A stretch of DNA of 7,569 nt from an uncultured Rothia sp. (GTDB taxonomy: Bacteria; Actinomycetota; Actinomycetes; Actinomycetales; Micrococcaceae), in contig NZ_CALJRY010000193.1 in assembly GCF_937976295.1 (NCBI RefSeq), positions 1 through 7,569 of the forward strand, in the 5' to 3' direction. Positions 5,419-7,569 of this stretch are shown here, piece by piece (within the stretch, counting starts at the first letter, position 1; the number at the start of each line of letters is the position of its first letter). The translations under genes were made by a program, and so were the position numbers. The notes beneath the pieces were generated by a model. That model worked only from the letters and a program-made list of their open reading frames with translations, ran no database searches and was not told the DNA's origin.

Positions 5419-7569
5419 CATCTTCTCCTTACCACTAACCTGTGCCTGAACCGGCACCTCACCAGAGCGCTGCTTAGCCCGCTCCGACAAGCGTGCCGCC
5501 TTACCGACGCGCTTCACCTGCTCAAGAACACCCAAAACGGCCTTAGCCGCACGAACCTTCACCGCAGACTGCACCTGCAAGGGCGCACCCTCAGCAGCCA
5601 GCCGGGCGTTATTGACCCGCTGGCTCGCCTCATGAACCATCTGTGCAGGTAGCACCGCCGGTTCACTATCGGGCACGTTATACGTACGGCGTAGCGCCTC
5701 AGCCTCGCCGGCTGCACGAACCCACCTGCGGAAGGCCCGCTTGCGGGTCGGTACCGGGCCCAAAGCCTTCACCCATGCCGGAGCTTTACCGGCTTGCACC
5801 TGACGTGCCAGCTCTTCACCCCGTGCACGGACCAGCTTGCCAATCTCACGAGAACGCGCCCGCAAAATCGTGCCCAGTCGTCCCTGACGAACTGCCGGGT
5901 GCTTCTCCCAGAATCGGTCCAGCAGATGCCCTGATACTTCCCTAGGGCTTACCTTTGACGGCTCCACCAACGAGCCGGTAGCAGGCACGATTTGGCGGAC
6001 CTTCTGCTCTTCCCGCAGCACCTGATGTACTGTGAACCGTCCTGAGGTACGCGGGATTTCACCGCGGATAATCTGCTCCAGTTCACGCTGATCTCCGCTG
6101 ATGCCCCACCGGCGGCGTGTAATCTCTGCATCCATGTCCCCCAGAGCCTCTCGCAGCTGAGCAGACACACCAGTAGCGTCTGTGCCCTGAGCGTTCAGGG
6201 CATGCTCGGTGCGTTCACGCAGTACCAGCAGGTCCTCGGTCTTCACTAACGCGTAGGGGTTCGTGTACCAGTTCGGGTCATCAAGAACCGGCTGTTGTGC
6301 AGGCTGAGTGTTACGCTCATGAGCTTCAGCGCGAGTAATCAGCGCTGCCAAGTGCTCATCGGAGATAGAGGCCAGCGGACGCTCAGCCGCTGCCTGTACT
6401 GTTTGGGTGCTCAGCTGCTCCACACGCCACCCCAAAACGGCCGCAGCATCAATGGGAGTATCAGAATCTCCACTCAGGGCACGACGTGCATAAGCACGCT
6501 CAATGAGAGCGGGCACGTCCACGCCGTCCCGGTGCATCTGACCCAACTGTTGAGCCAATGCCCCGAAGCCTTCAGAGCCCAGCACTGCCGCAATGTCAGC
6601 GTCCACGACAGCAGAGTCGCCATGAGTTGCGCGGCTCATGCCTTCAGTGACCAGGCCAGCAACAACGGCACGCTGAGCCAATTCAGCGTGCTCTGCATAT
6701 TCAGCTAGTGCCGCCGCAGTATCCATCTGCTGCGCACGGATCGTGTCTACGCTCTCATGGATACTTAGCTGCGCTTCACTATCGTGACGGTCAGCGATAA
6801 CCTGCAGCACCTCGTCCAGCTTTTCACCCTCGCCCAGGTTCACGTAGAGGCGGTTCTGCTCGCGTCCACGCGATAGGCCCACGTAGGCGCCTGCACGGTC
6901 GGTGCGGCTATCGACTAGAGCGTGCGCGGTGTCTACGGTGGCACCCTGTGCACGGTGCACTGTCAGCGCGTAGCCCAGCTCCACATTCTCGCGTACGTAT
7001 TCTGCGGGCAAGGTGACGGTACCGCCGTGTTCGAGGTGGCGCACTGTGAGAGACCCGTCCTCGCCTACGCTCTCAATGCTCCACCGGTCGCCGTTCTTGA
7101 CGAAATCACGGCCTGCATAGACCGGTAGGCTACGGTCGTTACGGCGCGTGACGATTGTGTCGCCCACGTATGCGGTGGCCTGTCCTGCACCGGGTGCAGA
7201 TCCAGGGCGCAGGATAACGCTGTCGCCGGTCTGCTCACCTGAGGTGGAGATTCGGTGTGCCTGCGCAAGCGCATTCAGCGCCGCGACGGATTCGTTAGAG
7301 GAGCCCATCATCAGCGACGACTTCCCGTCAGCGATATCGCGCTGATAGGCGGCGAAGACCTGCTGAGTCATGGTCTCACTGTCACCGGCGGCCACACGGC
7401 CCTGCGCACGGTACCACGCGAACGGCTCATCAGGACCAACAGGCACCGGCTCACGCAGACGTAGCGTCGCTGCTGCTTCCTCTTCATTCTTAAAGCGGAA
7501 CAGCTCATCGAGGCGGACGGCACCGACTTCACGGTCGATTAGGCGCAGGGCACCACCGGCCCCTACCGC
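5182..7569 (-). CDS. traA: TraA-type (MobF family) conjugative relaxase-helicase, C-terminal part; 5' end beyond window
   Basis: An uninterrupted frame of 795 codons enters from the right edge; the GTG at 7446 is internal, because upstream codons AVGAGGALRLIDREVGAV and ELFRF continue the helicase pattern of TraA proteins. Visible helicase features, numbered from the edge: GDTIVTRRND (136-145), motif V YALTVHRAQGATVD (200-213) and motif VI YVGLSRGREQNRLYV (229-243), as in the RecD/UvrD_C_2 module. The relaxase domain with its histidine triad and nicking Tyr, and Walker A, must lie outside the window. About 540 further residues follow, including a conserved-looking NPYALVKTEDLLVLRERTEHA segment and a C-terminal helical, Arg/Gln-rich tail. 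The enzyme nicks oriT, stays bound to the 5' end and unwinds the strand during transfer. It runs toward the accessory cassette. The family call is firm; the gene symbol follows common usage. Confidence 0.9.
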   Translation of the reverse strand, partial: AVGAGGALRLIDREVGAVRLDELFRFKNEEEAAATLRLREPVPVGPDEPFAWYRAQGRVAAGDSETMTQQVFAAYQRDIADGKSSLMMGSSNESVAALNALAQAHRISTSGEQTGDSVILRPGSAPGAGQATAYVGDTIVTRRNDRSLPVYAGRDFVKNGDRWSIESVGEDGSLTVRHLEHGGTVTLPAEYVRENVELGYALTVHRAQGATVDTAHALVDSRTDRAGAYVGLSRGREQNRLYVNLGEGEKLDEVLQVIADRHDSEAQLSIHESVDTIRAQQMDTAAALAEYAEHAELAQRAVVAGLVTEGMSRATHGDSAVVDADIAAVLGSEGFGALAQQLGQMHRDGVDVPALIERAYARRALSGDSDTPIDAAAVLGWRVEQLSTQTVQAAAERPLASISDEHLAALITRAEAHERNTQPAQQPVLDDPNWYTNPYALVKTEDLLVLRERTEHALNAQGTDATGVSAQLREALGDMDAEITRRRWGISGDQRELEQIIRGEIPRTSGRFTVHQVLREEQKVRQIVPATGSLVEPSKVSPREVSGHLLDRFWEKHPAVRQGRLGTILRARSREIGKLVRARGEELARQVQAGKAPAWVKALGPVPTRKRAFRRWVRAAGEAEALRRTYNVPDSEPAVLPAQMVHEASQRVNNARLAAEGAPLQVQSAVKVRAAKAVLGVLEQVKRVGKAARLSERAKQRSGEVPVQAQVSGKEKMMSETEERLRREREARAERVRQMVERTRSLDDRLRNQPDDQAQRQQRAAHQQRQRQMQERQAQQMHEQARRGVRGPGVS

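Noticed and set aside
5025..5438. Plus-strand reading frame starting GTG inside the structured RNA
   Set aside because: It has no ribosome binding site, runs through the strong terminator at 5058-5084 and then lies antisense to the relaxase tail with a low-complexity Ala/His/Ser/Pro composition.

Overview
The window is a piece of a conjugative mobile element (plasmid or integrative conjugative element) of a high-to-moderate GC actinobacterium. This rests on the gene set: a CHAP-domain cell-wall hydrolase end, a transfer lipoprotein, a VirD4/TraG-type coupling ATPase, a DUF4913 protein and a MobF/TraA-type relaxase-helicase. That combination is typical of Actinobacteria. I cannot name the genus; a Rothia- or Actinomyces-like host is only a guess from base composition and codon use.

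Region 1 (1-3448, + strand) is the end of a type IV secretion operon: the last 68 codons of a CHAP protein, a lipoprotein with an NTF2/VirB8-like C-terminal part, a 121-bp gap carrying a perfect 12-bp inverted repeat, the coupling protein, and a DUF4913 protein whose GTG start overlaps the coupling protein's stop by 4 bp. A long hairpin at 3456-3496 closes this operon and, read on the other strand, closes the next gene. The coding strand here is conspicuously rich in G and T at third codon positions.

Region 2 (about 3500-5085) is an accessory cassette placed between the secretion operon and the relaxase gene. On the minus strand it encodes a 453-residue DUF3800 (RNase H-like fold) protein with an unusual Q/N/R-rich basic tail. 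Divergent from it, on the plus strand, is a probable structured non-coding RNA of about 130 nt (4952-5084). It has its own promoter-like elements, several hairpins including a GNRA-type tetraloop, a closing helix, and a strong intrinsic terminator. DUF3800 genes are known to sit beside structured RNA candidates of unknown function (the DUF3800 RNA motifs), so this RNA-protein pair is the most interesting content of the window.

Region 3 (5128-7569, minus strand) is the C-terminal 795 codons of a TraA-type relaxase-helicase, running off the right edge, with a terminator hairpin just after its stop. The relaxase would nick and unwind the element, the coupling protein would hand it to the secretion channel, and the CHAP protein and lipoprotein would help build the channel through the envelope. 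The DUF3800/RNA pair looks like cargo whose role (element maintenance, defence or RNA-guided activity) cannot be read from sequence alone.
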